Shown here in pieces: positions 47,034-58,289 of a stretch of DNA of 64,000 bases. The notes under the pieces were generated by a model. That model saw only the letters and a program-made list of their open reading frames with translations. It made no database searches and was not told the DNA's origin. This stretch comes from Annona cherimola (lineage: Eukaryota; Streptophyta; Magnoliopsida; Magnoliales; Annonaceae), in the NCBI GenBank assembly GCA_030490835.1, contig CM059973.1, forward strand, positions 50,038,008 through 50,102,007, read 5' to 3'. Each line of letters opens with the position of its first letter. The stretch's first letter is position 1. The position numbers and the translations under genes were made by a program.

Positions 47034-48965
47034 GTGGTTATGAATATCAGCACTGAGGAGCTGCTGGGGTCCGAACTCCAGACACTGTCTATCAATTGTA
47101 ATGCGATCAGGAAGGTTGTTCCAGGTGAGGAGCCTGCATTGTTATGCACTCTTTGGGCGTCGAAAACCTATAACAAAGAGCAGTTCAAGGGAATGTTGTG
47201 GAGGCTATGGAGAACAAAAGGAAACCTTCACTTCACGGAGGTGGGAGAGAATCTGTTGAAGGCTTCCTTTTCTGTACTTGAAGATAGAAATCGGGTTATG
47301 GATGGTAGGCCTTGGCTGTATGAACGTAATCTGATCATCATCGAGGAATTAAGGGAAGAGACGGACTATGCACACCTCCTGCTCGTCAAAACGCCGATGT
47401 GGCTTCACATACAAGGCATCCCATATTTGGTTGATAAACACTGTCTGGGAGAGATAATAGCTCATACTTTTGATGATGTCCTTGAGATCAAAGGCTCGGA
47501 AGATGAAGTCAAGTTAAAAGTAATGTTGGACTGTAGGAATCCGCTTCGTCGGGGGATGTTCATTCGTGTGGGTGATCAGCAAAAACGGTGGATCAGTTTT
47601 CAATATGAGAAGCTGCCGTTGTTCTGTTACTTATGTGGTTTGATCGGGCACGCACACAAGGACTGCAGGAATGTTTCTCTGGAGAAACGGTGTCCGGTGG
47701 AGGCGGGATATGCCTTACGGGAGCTGGCTAAGGGCGGGCTCAAGACCGCTGAAACTGAGAGGGGAGCTGGGGTCTGCTTTCAGAGCTGCACCGGTGAAGT
47801 ATTTGGGCATGTATGGGCAGGGTGTGGAGGAAGGGGAGGAGTTTTCGAATGCTGCAACCGGTAGCGGGACTGCTTTGGGTGGAAGTCTGGAAGGCAGTGG
47901 CAATGGGTGCAGTGTGGAGCCGTGGAGGGTTATTGATATGGACACAGATTTGGGGGCAGCGACAGCATGGGATGCATCTGGCCAATAATTCTTTTCATCC
48001 AGTTGGCTCGGTCTCTCAGCTGGGAGCTAGTGTGTCCAGGCCAATTGCTGCAATGTCGTTGGGACCTGTCTTGGCACCCGATGACCAGCAGCAGGGTGCT
48101 CTGCCAGTTCTTGCGGGGCAGGGGCAACAGGGGGTGCACCTGGCCAACGATCCTGCTCATCCAGATGTCTCGGTCTCCCAGTTGGGCGTGGATTCAGCTA
48201 GTTTGCACCTCCGGGGGGTGGAGTGTATGGCTAGTGTGACCAGGCCAATTGCAGAATTGAAGGTAGGATCTGGTTTGGAACTACTTGTCTTGCTGCAAGG
48301 GGCTCCGTCAGTTCTTTCGTTTCCTCATGTGGGTGTGGACACCCGGGGGTGTGATGCATGGGGTGGAGTTGGGATCGGTTTCTCAAAGCAATGGGGGGAA
48401 TGGGGAGGGAGATGATGGTGATGCCAGTGGTAATGGGGTTGAGGGGCACCTAAGCATGGGGAAGGGGGGGGCAGCTGCTGCAATGGGAGGGGTGGTCCCG
48501 GGAATGTCGGGGTCGTGTATGGGGTTGTTGTCCCAAACCATGGGGGATCATTCTCATACCTTGGGAAACCATATTAAGGGCGGGATGGGGGCTGAAATCA
48601 CTCAGTGCGGGGAAAGTGAGGGGGGGTTGGTGGAAGTGGAGGTGCGTGGGGTGAGTGGCGGATCTAAGGGGCTTTCCTCTATATCTCTTGGGAGTAGGGG
48701 GAAGGTACCGGGGAAGCCATCTGTGGGGGGTAGTGAACATGGCTACTCCCCGGGGGGTAGGGGCAGGTGGAAACGGAGGAATAGACAAGTGAAAGGCATG
48801 AGGTTGAATGAGGCGGCTCCTATGGTCGGTCTACATGGGACAAAGAGAGGCCGCGATATGGACCCGGGGATAATGACATATGTCAACAAGCGGGCAAAGG
48901 ATATGGGCACGCAACTTGAGGGGGAGGTGGTAGCTTTGGGGACTCCCAAAGCCCACCTCCAGTGA
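47034..48965 (+). pseudogene. LINE ORF1: DUF4283 plus CCHC zinc knuckle
   Basis: Starts MNISTEELLGSEL. The DUF4283-type nucleic-acid domain (residues about 30-190: FKGMLWRLWRTKG, NLIIIEEL, PMWLHIQGIPY) is followed by knuckle CYLCGLIGHAHKDC at about 47626-47667. Downstream the frame shifts near 47700, 47985 and 48400 through a Gly-rich region with an internal repeat (HLANNSFHP... / HLANDPAHP...). The stop TGA at 48963-48965 is followed after one base by the ORF2 ATG. Confidence 0.85.
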
Positions 48966-48966
48966 T

Positions 48967-51900
48967 ATGGCCATTTTGGCTTAGAATTGCCGTGGGCTTG
49001 GGAATCCACGCGCAATTCGCAATCTTTTTGATCTTGTTAGACAACAAGCTCCCATATTAGTCTTTTTGTGTGAAACTAAAGCAAATAAGAAGGAAATGGA
49101 TCGGGTTAGATGTAGAATACATTTTGATTCCTGTTTTGTGGTGGAAGCAGCCGCTAGGAGCGGGGGTTTGGCTTTATTTTGGAATGATGACCACCCGGCG
49201 TCGGTTCGGAGCTTCTCGGCACATCATATTGACGCGGATTTTTTGGGTTGGCGGTTTACGGGGTTCTATGGTCACCCCGTGACTCACTGCCGCCATATTT
49301 CCTGGAATATCCTCAATCAGCTGGCAAACAACAGTGTTTCACCTTGGCTTGTGTTGGGTGACTTTAACGAAGTGTTGGGGCCAAGCGAATATCATAGTGA
49401 GAGGATGCGCAATCAATCCCAAATGGATTCTTTCCGTCACACTATGGATTTATGCAACTTGCAGAATCTTGGTTTTTCTGGGCCGTCTATGACATGGTGT
49501 AATAATAGGAGGGGTGCTCAGAGAGTCGAGGCTCGGCTAGATAGGGGGCTTTCAACTTCTTCTTGGACTGATCTATTTCCCTATGCTCGGCTGACCCACC
49601 TTGCTGCGGCCTCGTTCGATCATTGCCCGCTCTTGTTACTTCTTGATCCTGCGCGGGGGAGGAGGAGGCCCCCAAAGGAATTCAGATACGAGTTATTCTG
49701 GGCTCGTGACTCCGAGGCCACAAATATCGTCGAGAAGGTTTGGATGTCCTCCGGCTCTGGGGAAGCAAATATTTATGAGTCTATGAGTGGCAAAATACGG
49801 AGGTGTGGCGCAGAGCTTTCCAAGTGGAACAATATGAAAAGGGGAAATATCAAACGGGCACTCGCAAGGAAGCAGCGGGAGCTATCAGAGTTGGTGACTG
49901 TGCCATATTCTGCGGCACGGGAAGAAAAAATCAGGAGAACCAAGTTTCAGATAAATCTTTTACTGGAGGATGAGGAGATGTTGTGGAGCATTCGTGCAAA
50001 GGCCCACTGGCTTAAGGATGGGGACAGGAATACACGTTTTTTCCATCGGATGGCTTCCAACCGGAGGCGAACAAATTTTATTGAGTCTCTCATTGGTTTG
50101 GATGGGAAACAAGTTTGGGACCAAGAAGAGATGCTGAACCTGTCAGTTTCCCATTTCTCAGAATTATTTACATCCTCAAACCCTCATGATTCGAACTGGG
50201 TCCCTAGCCTCATTCAAAGGAAACTTACTGAGGAACAGAGCTTGGGTTTGATTAGGCCTTTGTGTATGGCCGAGGTTGAGAAGGCTGTCAAGGGTATGGG
50301 CCCAACCAAGGCTCCGGGGCCGGACGGTTTGTCTCCGGGTTTCTTTCAGCGGTATTGGCACATTGTTGGTCAGGATATCTTCTGTTGGTGCAAAACTTTC
50401 ATGGAGGGGAGGGATCACAATCAGTTGACGCGTCACATCCGGGAGACAAATGCTACTACTATTGTGTTGATTCCTAAGATGGCGGGCGCCCAAACTTTGT
50501 CGCAGTTTAGACCCATTAGCCTATGTAATGTGATTTATAAAATTTTGGCTAAGGTTTTGGCGAACAGGCTGAAAGTTGTTCTCAACGACGTCATTGGAGC
50601 GGAACAAAGTGCTTTTGTGCCGGGGAGGCTTATCACTGATAACATGTTGATTGCATATGAGGCAATTCATTCTCTCAGGCAGCGTATGGGGGGTCGACGG
50701 CGCGAGTTGGCAATCAAGTTAGACATGTCCAAGGCGTATGATCGCGTAGAGTGGAGTTTTCTGAAAGTGGTCACGGAGGCTATGAATTTTTGCCCAGTCT
50801 GGATAAACTGGTTGTTATGTTGCATTTCCTCTGTCAGCTACAGGGTTAAGGTGAATGGCTTCACTTCCAGACTATTCTACCCGGGGAGGGGTCTGCGGCA
50901 GGGGGATCCCTTGTCCCCGTATCTTTTCCTTCTGTGCGTGGAGGGTCTATCGGCGCTCATTTCTTCTGCGGTAACCCGGGGTTCTTTGCATGGGATAAGG
51001 CTTAATTTCAGGGGGCCCCAAATTACCCACCTCTTGTTCGCTGATGATGCTCTTATTTTCCTCCGGGCGGATGATGTGGATATCACGAATTTCTTGGATA
51101 TTCTCAGAATCTACTCTGCCTCCTCGGGGCAGATGGTAAATGTTGACAAAACGTCGCTATTCTTCAGTGCCAATATGGACAGGGTGGAACGTGAGGCGTG
51201 GGCGAGCAGATTGGGGTCTTCGGGACTCGAAGTTCAGAATTATCTTGGTCTTCCGGCGTGGCTTGGGAGATCAAAATGCAGATTGTTCAGAGGCATCAGG
51301 GATCGCATCGGGCATAAAATCCAAGGATGGAAGGGCCGGCTCTTATCCTGGGGGGGGGAAGGAGGTGCTCATAAAAGCTGTGGCTCAAGCTACCAACCTA
51401 CGTGATGAGCATCTTTTTGCTTCCCAAGTCGTTCTGTAAGGATATAATGGGGTTAATTAGAAAGTTTTGGTGGGGTGAACATGGGGATAAAAAGAAGATG
51501 TGTTGGGTTGCTTGGAATGATATGTGCAAGGCCAAATGTGTGGGGGGTATGGGGTTTAGGGACCTCCACGACTTCAATTATGCCCTCCTCGCCAGGCAGG
51601 TGTGGCGTCTCTCATCAAATCCTGATTCTTTTTGCTCAAGGGTTCTCAGGGCTAAATACTTCCCATACTCGAACATTTGGGACTGTGTGTCTCGTCAGTC
51701 CGATTCTTTCACATGGAAGGGCATTCTCAAGGCACGGGACAGGTGTCGGGATGGGTGCAGGTGGAGGATTGGTGACGGTAGAAGTGTTCGCTTCTTCTTG
51801 GACGATTGGTTGGAGGGTGGTTTGCGCAAGGCGGGGCCGCTTCCCCTATCTATCCCGGAGGATGTTTCGGTTAGTTACTTCATTGTGGCGGGGGCTGCTA

Positions 51901-52692
51901 AATGGAATAGGGACAGGGTGTTGGCGGCTGTTGGTGAGGTGGGATGGCAGGCTGTGAGGCGTGTTCCCCTTCCCCGCCTTCCCACGACGGACTGCATCTT
52001 TTGGAAGAGCGAGGCAAGCGGTCAGTTTTCTGTCAGGTCTGCTCATAGATGGCTTTCGGGTGAGCATGATGTGGCGCCGCCATCTTGTTGCTACAGGGCT
52101 ATTTGGAAGTCGGGGCTCCCGAGCAAGATTAAGATCTTTGGGTGGCGGCTATTTAGGGATTCTCTCCCGACTTTTTGCAATCTTTCAGGGAGGGGCCTGG
52201 ACGTAAACCTTCTGTGCCTCTTTTGTTCTGGGGAGGCCGAGGATGTTCACCATTTATTCCTTAGATGTGATAAAGTGGTAAGTTGTGTAAGGGGGCTTGT
52301 CCCTGCGAATCTCTGGTTATCCTCCGTTCAAGATATCTTGTGTCACCTGGCTTCTAAGTGCGGGGGAGGCGTGTTCACTCTTTTCATTGTCCTATGCTGG
52401 CGTATTTGGTTTATGAGGAACAAGCTCCATGCTGAGGGGGTCCATCCCGCGTTTGCGGATCTTCTCCCTTAGTGTAAGGACTACATTGAGCAACTGGTGC
52501 GTGTCAGGCTCTTGGATTTTGGGTCCGCATTGGATAGCCAGCTCATCACCAAATGGACCATGCCACCGGCGGGTGTGTTCAAGATCAATGTGGACTCTAG
52601 ATGCCCTGTGGGGCGTGATGTTTGCTGTGTTGCTGCTGTTATTCGTGACGAGCGTGGTTATTTTATTGCGGCCCGTGGCATGAAGTGGAGGG
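48967..52692 (+). pseudogene. LINE ORF2: endonuclease, reverse transcriptase, zf-RVT, RNase H (first part)
   Basis: ATG at 48967, with an in-frame TAG at 48982 where the family has Trp before NCRGLGNPR. The AP-endonuclease follows (CETKA, GDFNEVLG, FDHCPLLLL), then RT (FRPISLCNVIYKILAKVLANR, SAFVPGRLITDN, KLDMSKAYDRVEW, GLRQGDPLSPYLF, catalytic FADD near 51040). Two frameshifts at a run of G (about 51351-51359) and near 51390 lead into the frame 51402-52472 with the zf-RVT module. A TAG at 52470 precedes the RNase H start (KINVDSR ... CVAAVIRDERGYF), which is cut by the LTR element at 52692. Confidence 0.92.
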
Positions 52693-52815
52693 TGTTGGAA
52701 ACAATGTTCAAAATAATCTAAATTGACCAAAGTCTGAGTTTTGATGATTAACAAGAACTTATTTGAGTATATAAAGAGTACTAACATGTTTGAAAAATGT
52801 TTAAGGAAAGCAAAG

Positions 52816-53112
52816 AGGTCAAGTCGATCTCCAAGTCGACTTGGACTTCGACTTGGGTGAAGTCGATCCCAAAGTCGACTCAAATATCGACTTGAGAATG
52901 AATCTCAAAAGGCAACAGGTCAAGTCGCAGGTCAAGTCGACTCCACTTGCGACTTGGGAAGTCAAGTCGCAGACGAAGTCGACTCCAGCATCGACTTGGA
53001 GTATCCAGAGCTGAAAAGTGGAAACGAACATAACGAAGTCGCAAACGAAGTCGACTCCAGGTGCGACTTGGGTGAAGTCGCAGGCCAGGTCGACTCCATC
53101 CACGACTTGAGA
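52816..53112 (+). repeat. GTCGAC palindromic array, block 1 (U3)
   Basis: Six GTCGAC cores, mostly as AAGTCGACT, flanked by CAAGTCGCA on the left and TGCGACTTG or ATCGACTTG on the right, so each unit can fold back. Identical at 56658-56954. Confidence 0.85.
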
Positions 53113-53424
53113 TGTTCAAACTTTCAAAGATGCTGTTTTCAAGATATTCAAGAGGATTTATCACTCAAGTCCAAGGAATCAAGATGAAAAACAAATGAGT
53201 CAACTTCAAAGTTAAGAATCATGTTCTACATTCAAATCAAGTCTATCAAGCTCAAAGCAAATCTTCAAGCTAGCTTCCAAATGAAGTAAAATCCAAGTCA
53301 TGAAGACCAAGTGAGTCCAAAGCAAAGCAAGGAACATACATATATTGTGCAAGAACTCAAAGCTTTCAAATGGTTTGCAAGATTCAAGACATTTCAAGAA
53401 GATCAAGGCGTTTCTGCAATAGAC

Positions 53425-53610
53425 CAAGCCAAGTCGCAACCCAAGTCGACTTCAGGATCGACTTGAGTTGAAGTCTGAAAGCCAAGTCGACCCAAGTCTC
53501 AGACTTGAGTTTCTGAAGAACCCAAGTCGCAGGCCAAGTCGACTCCATGTACGACTTGGAAGCCAAGTCGTAGGCCAAGTCGACTTCATCTTCGACTTGG
53601 AGTATAACGG
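53425..53610 (+). repeat. GTCGAC palindromic array, block 2 (U3)
   Basis: Four GTCGAC cores with the same arms, about 70 bp upstream of the TATA box. Identical at 57267-57452. Confidence 0.85.
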
Positions 53611-53681
53611 TCAAATTTTCGAACGTTGGAGTTCATTTATTGCACGCCAACCACTTCTACAACGTTCATATTTTCCTCAAT

Positions 53682-53691
53682 CTATAAAAGG
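53682..53691 (+). promoter_or_regulatory. TATA box of the TR-GAG 5' LTR
   Basis: CTATAAAAGG between the second motif array and the transcribed leader; copy at 57524 in the 3' LTR. Confidence 0.7.
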
Positions 53692-54026
53692 ACATTCAAA
53701 TGAACGTAAGAAGAAGCAAGAGACACTACTCTAAAGATCAAAGAGAGAAAAGAAGTGCAAGAAAGATTTTCAAATACCTTTTCTTCATACTTGAGTGTTT
53801 CAAAGGAAGAAAGAGCTTCAAACTGCAAGTTGCTTCAACAATCATCATTCAAGCTACTTTTGATTTCTTCCTCGAGCTCAAAACTGCCTACACAAATCTG
53901 TAAAGTGTAGTTTTTATTCATTTCTTTATTTGGTTGTATAAATCTTGATTTAGCTTGGGTAGCTAAGATCAAGTGTATGCAAAGTAGGGTGTGATTGGAG
54001 TGAGACTCATCACCTACTTGTGCAAG

Positions 54027-54180
54027 TAGTTGTATATGCCCCCTAGAGCTTTGAATCTAGAAGAAGAGCAAGTGGCTCTAGTTGTATATGCCCCCTAGAG
54101 CTTTGAATCTAGAAGAGAGCAAGTGGCTCTAGTTGTGTATGCCCCCTAGAGCTTTGAATCTAGAAGAGAGCGGTGACTCT
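54027..54180 (+). repeat. Three-fold tandem repeat in the LTR
   Basis: Units of about 52, 51 and 50 bp beginning AGTTGTATATGCCCCCTAGA. Repeated exactly at 57869-58022. The solo LTR at 5803 has a single unit (6064-6115, inverted). Confidence 0.9.
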
Positions 54181-54444
54181 AAGTGTATTCTTGGAATACA
54201 TAGTGGAACCCAAGTCACAACGGAGTGTGAGCTTGGAAAAGTGGAGTAGGGAAGGTTTGCCCGAACCACTATAAATCTTGTGTTCTACTTATTTTTACTG
54301 CTTTATCTTATTTGCTCTCCATTCGCTTAAAAAGGGGATTAACTTTTTCAAGGGGTTAAGATCTTTGAGATTATCAAAGAAATTTTAAAGAACCCAATTC
54401 ACCCCTCCCCTCTTGGGTTTAGCCATCAACTCGGGACCAACAAG

Positions 54445-54457
54445 TGGTATCAGAGCA
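54445..54457 (+). other. Primer binding site, initiator tRNA-Met
   Basis: TGGTATCAGAGCA, two bases after the 5' LTR end. Confidence 0.9.
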
Positions 54458-54490
54458 GGTCTTTGAGTTTATCAAAGAGATCTTATTGAA

Positions 54491-56095
54491 ATGGCATCCC
54501 AATCTACTTCCGTTCCCGCATTTGCTGAAGGCCAATCCTTTACAAGGCCACCATTGTTTGATGGGAACAATTTTGGATATTGGAAGCTTCGTATGAAGCA
54601 ACTCATCATGGCTACCGACATGGACTCTTGGATTGCTATCCAAGATGGAGTAACCTTGCCTACCGATGAAAGAGCTTCCAAATGGACCGATGAGGAAGTA
54701 AGAATAGTGAAGAGCAATGCCAAAGCTATGAACTCCTTATTTTGTGCTCTCACTGCTTCTGAGTATGATAGAGTATCCTCTTGCTTAACCGCCAAAGAGA
54801 TATGGGATACACTAACCTCTATCTACGAAGGAACTTCTCAAGTCCAAGGGACGAGAAGGAATATTTTGATTGGAGAACTAGAGAACTTTAGAATGCTAGA
54901 AACAGAAAATATTTCTGAAATGTTTGCTAGATTCTCTAAGATTACTAATGCTTTAAAAGGTCTTGGAAAAGCAATATCTGAATCTGAGCAGGTCATGAAG
55001 ATTTTAAGAGCTCTACCCGAATCATGGACTCCAAAGATCACTGCAATTGAAGAAGCCAAAGACCTCAACACGCTGAAGCTTGAAAACTTAATTAGCTCAC
55101 TTATGTCACATGAGCTAATTAAGAAAAGGAATGAAGATCAACACAGGGGCAAAAGAGCAATTGCCTTAAAAGCCGCACAAGACATCGATGACACATCTTC
55201 TTCTCAAAATGACGACGAGATTGCTCTACTCACAAAACGATTTAGAAAATTTGTGAGGAAAGGCAAAAATTTCAGAAGCTTCAAAGAAAGAACTCCCCGA
55301 GAGAAGAAGAAAGAATCAACCAAGTGCTACCGATGCGGCGGTTCGGGACATATGCAAGCCCAATGTCCAACTCCCGAAGAAATTAAGGCAAAAGAACAAA
55401 GAAAGGATAATCCAAGGGGCGTCCTTCCTTACGGCACTTGGATCACAAAGATCCTCGAACATTTTGAAGTAGACATTGAAGGCGAGCCATTCGAAGTGCT
55501 CAAGTCCACAAATGCAATCAACAAGGCACTAATTCAGAGGATGAAAATCAATGTACTTGAACTCCGACCCGATGCTCCAGAAGAAGAGCATCAAGAGGAC
55601 CAAGCACAAGCTGAGGGGGAGCAACCTCCCGAAGCACCGGCTGCTCCAGAAGAGCCACCATCACCTCAATCCCACGACTCCTACTCCCCACAAGGATCCG
55701 TTGCACGAGAACGGGTACCTCCAACCGCTTCTGAGGAGGTCACCCTAAGGGATCTCAAAGATGAAATCATTGCCATGAGGGCAGAAATGGGCTATCAAGA
55801 AAACCAGATGACAAGTCTTGTCACCAGTGTCCTTAATGCAATTGAAGATATGCATTCCCGACAAGATAGAATCGAGCGGGAAATGCGAAAAATCAGATAT
55901 CATCTTGCATCAGGCCATCATAAAAAGAGATCCATGCCTGAACTCGATCCCTACGAGTCGGGTTCAGTTCATAGAGAGGCAACTCCCGATCACGCTTCTC
56001 TTGTTTACTCCTCGGCCCATCATTGTCCCATCAAACCTATTCCATATCCCATCTCTCAATTTCAATTTACCAAATCTTTGGTACTTTTTGAATGA
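54491..56095 (+). CDS. gag: Copia-type Gag (DUF4219-UBN2-zinc knuckle) with a C-terminal extension
   Basis: 534 residues, uninterrupted; ATG 48 bp after the 5' LTR. Residues 14-40 are DUF4219-like (FTRPPLFDGNNFGYWKLRMK). Residues 60-225 are the UBN2 gag domain (WDTLTSIYEGTSQV, ISEMFARFSKITNALKGLGK, ILRALPESW, LISSLMSHEL). A basic stretch KFVRKGKNFRSFKER leads to the knuckle CYRCGGSGHMQAQC (about 278-291). From about residue 310 it departs from ordinary copia Gag: LPYGTWITKILEHFEVDIEG...STNAINKALIQRM, then a Glu/Pro/Gln-rich spacer and a likely coiled coil (EVTLRDLKDEIIAMRAEMGY ... RQDRIEREMRKIRYH). No pol domain follows. Inferred role: capsid protein of a non-autonomous element. Confidence 0.88.
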   Translation: MASQSTSVPAFAEGQSFTRPPLFDGNNFGYWKLRMKQLIMATDMDSWIAIQDGVTLPTDERASKWTDEEVRIVKSNAKAMNSLFCALTASEYDRVSSCLTAKEIWDTLTSIYEGTSQVQGTRRNILIGELENFRMLETENISEMFARFSKITNALKGLGKAISESEQVMKILRALPESWTPKITAIEEAKDLNTLKLENLISSLMSHELIKKRNEDQHRGKRAIALKAAQDIDDTSSSQNDDEIALLTKRFRKFVRKGKNFRSFKERTPREKKKESTKCYRCGGSGHMQAQCPTPEEIKAKEQRKDNPRGVLPYGTWITKILEHFEVDIEGEPFEVLKSTNAINKALIQRMKINVLELRPDAPEEEHQEDQAQAEGEQPPEAPAAPEEPPSPQSHDSYSPQGSVARERVPPTASEEVTLRDLKDEIIAMRAEMGYQENQMTSLVTSVLNAIEDMHSRQDRIEREMRKIRYHLASGHHKKRSMPELDPYESGSVHREATPDHASLVYSSAHHCPIKPIPYPISQFQFTKSLVLFE

Positions 56096-56520
56096 TTGAC
56101 AAAAAGGAGGAGGAAGATAGGTTAGATTTGAGTGTTTTTTGGGTTGGGTAGTTTGTATCTAGGATAGTTTCATTTATGCTTCATTGATGAATGTAATGAA
56201 ACTTCATATATATATGAAATGATGTCTGGTATGATAATTGTTTTATGATTAATTGGTTTATGATTGATATATGATTGATATTAAAACAGAGTTTGAATGA
56301 ATGATATATTTGATCAATGATTACAATACAAAGTATTCTTAATGATTAATACTCAATATGTGGCTTGTAAGATATTCAAGCATACTCTATGCCAAAATGA
56401 TTAAATGTTCTCAAAACTCTAAATTATATGTTCAACGATACCTATATGCTCTGTTTTCTCAAATGAATATGTTTGAAATTTTTGAAAGGTATCAACTCAA
56501 ATGAAGTTTTGTCAATCATC
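56096..56520. other. Non-coding interior of the TR-GAG element
   Basis: 425 bp of AT-rich sequence between gag and the polypurine tract. No trace of protease, integrase or RT was found. Confidence 0.7.
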
Positions 56521-56534
56521 AAAAAGGGGGAGAT
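56521..56534 (+). other. Polypurine tract of the TR-GAG element
   Basis: AAAAAGGGGGAGAT immediately before the 3' LTR. A similar AAAAAGGAGGAGGAAGA lies just after the gag stop at about 56100. Confidence 0.85.
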
Positions 56535-58284
56535 TGTTGGAAACAATGTTCAAAATAATCTAAATTGACCAAAGTCTGAGTTTTGATGATTAACAAGAAC
56601 TTATTTGAGTATATAAAGAGTACTAACATGTTTGAAAAATGTTTAAGGAAAGCAAAGAGGTCAAGTCGATCTCCAAGTCGACTTGGACTTCGACTTGGGT
56701 GAAGTCGATCCCAAAGTCGACTCAAATATCGACTTGAGAATGAATCTCAAAAGGCAACAGGTCAAGTCGCAGGTCAAGTCGACTCCACTTGCGACTTGGG
56801 AAGTCAAGTCGCAGACGAAGTCGACTCCAGCATCGACTTGGAGTATCCAGAGCTGAAAAGTGGAAACGAACATAACGAAGTCGCAAACGAAGTCGACTCC
56901 AGGTGCGACTTGGGTGAAGTCGCAGGCCAGGTCGACTCCATCCACGACTTGAGATGTTCAAACTTTCAAAGATGCTGTTTTCAAGATATTCAAGAGGATT
57001 TATCACTCAAGTCCAAGGAATCAAGATGAAAAACAAATGAGTCAACTTCAAAGTTAAGAATCATGTTCTACATTCAAATCAAGTCTATCAAGCTCAAAGC
57101 AAATCTTCAAGCTAGCTTCCAAATGAAGTAAAATCCAAGTCATGAAGACCAAGTGAGTCCAAAGCAAAGCAAGGAACATACATATATTGTGCAAGAACTC
57201 AAAGCTTTCAAATGGTTTGCAAGATTCAAGACATTTCAAGAAGATCAAGGCGTTTCTGCAATAGACCAAGCCAAGTCGCAACCCAAGTCGACTTCAGGAT
57301 CGACTTGAGTTGAAGTCTGAAAGCCAAGTCGACCCAAGTCTCAGACTTGAGTTTCTGAAGAACCCAAGTCGCAGGCCAAGTCGACTCCATGTACGACTTG
57401 GAAGCCAAGTCGTAGGCCAAGTCGACTTCATCTTCGACTTGGAGTATAACGGTCAAATTTTCGAACGTTGGAGTTCATTTATTGCACGCCAACCACTTCT
57501 ACAACGTTCATATTTTCCTCAATCTATAAAAGGACATTCAAATGAACGTAAGAAGAAGCAAGAGACACTACTCTAAAGATCAAAGAGAGAAAAGAAGTGC
57601 AAGAAAGATTTTCAAATACCTTTTCTTCATACTTGAGTGTTTCAAAGGAAGAAAGAGCTTCAAACTGCAAGTTGCTTCAACAATCATCATTCAAGCTACT
57701 TTTGATTTCTTCCTCGAGCTCAAAACTGCCTACACAAATCTGTAAAGTGTAGTTTTTATTCATTTCTTTATTTGGTTGTATAAATCTTGATTTAGCTTGG
57801 GTAGCTAAGATCAAGTGTATGCAAAGTAGGGTGTGATTGGAGTGAGACTCATCACCTACTTGTGCAAGTAGTTGTATATGCCCCCTAGAGCTTTGAATCT
57901 AGAAGAAGAGCAAGTGGCTCTAGTTGTATATGCCCCCTAGAGCTTTGAATCTAGAAGAGAGCAAGTGGCTCTAGTTGTGTATGCCCCCTAGAGCTTTGAA
58001 TCTAGAAGAGAGCGGTGACTCTAAGTGTATTCTTGGAATACATAGTGGAACCCAAGTCACAACGGAGTGTGAGCTTGGAAGAGTGGAGTAGGGAAGGTTT
58101 GCCCGAACCACTATAAATCTTGTGTTCTACTTATTTTTACTGCTTTATCTTATTTGCTCTCCATTCGCTTAAAAAGGGGATTAACTTTTTCAAGGGGTTA
58201 AGATCCTTGAGATTATCAAAGAAATTTTAAAGAACCCAATTCACCCCTCCCCTCTTGGGTTTAGCCATCAACTCGGGACCAACA
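56535..58284 (+). repeat. 3' LTR of the TR-GAG element
   Basis: 1750 bp, offset 3842 from the 5' LTR, with two transitions: A to G near 58085 and T to C near 58207. Confidence 0.93.
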
Positions 58285-58289
58285 GAGGG

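Larger units (their letters stand above)
52693..54442 (+). repeat. 5' LTR of the TR-GAG element
   Basis: 1750 bp. TATA box CTATAAAAGG at 53682, so U3 is about 1 kb and carries two GTCGAC arrays. R/U5 contains three tandem copies of a roughly 51-bp unit (54027-54180). Confidence 0.93.
52693..58284 (+). mobile_element. Young gag-only LTR retrotransposon (TR-GAG type)
   Basis: 5592 bp, flanked by GAGGG (52688-52692, 58285-58289). Two 1750-bp LTRs differ at two transitions by direct reading (near 54243 and 54367). The 2092-bp interior has a tRNA-Met primer site, one 534-codon gag frame, and a polypurine tract. There is no protease, integrase or RT, so it must use proteins of another element. Ends TGTTGG...CCAACA and the AAAAAGGGGGAGAT tract are copia-like. 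Established: TR-GAG elements with this plan are known in plants. Inferred: very recent insertion and probable activity. Confidence 0.93.

Noticed and set aside
48231..49015. Long minus-strand frames opposite the LINE
   Set aside because: GC-rich shadow frames of ORF1 and ORF2 without motifs.
52819..53187. Repetitive 77-94-codon frames on both strands (Asp/Val/Ser-rich, for example at 52954-53187)
   Set aside because: They arise from the GTCGAC motif array inside the LTR; the same frames recur at +3842 and, in altered form, at 6423-6713 and 10096-10381. The pattern is DNA-level, not a protein.
52816..53610. CRISPR-like array
   Set aside because: Spacers are short, variable in length and partly repeated themselves; the host is a plant and the array lies in an LTR U3.
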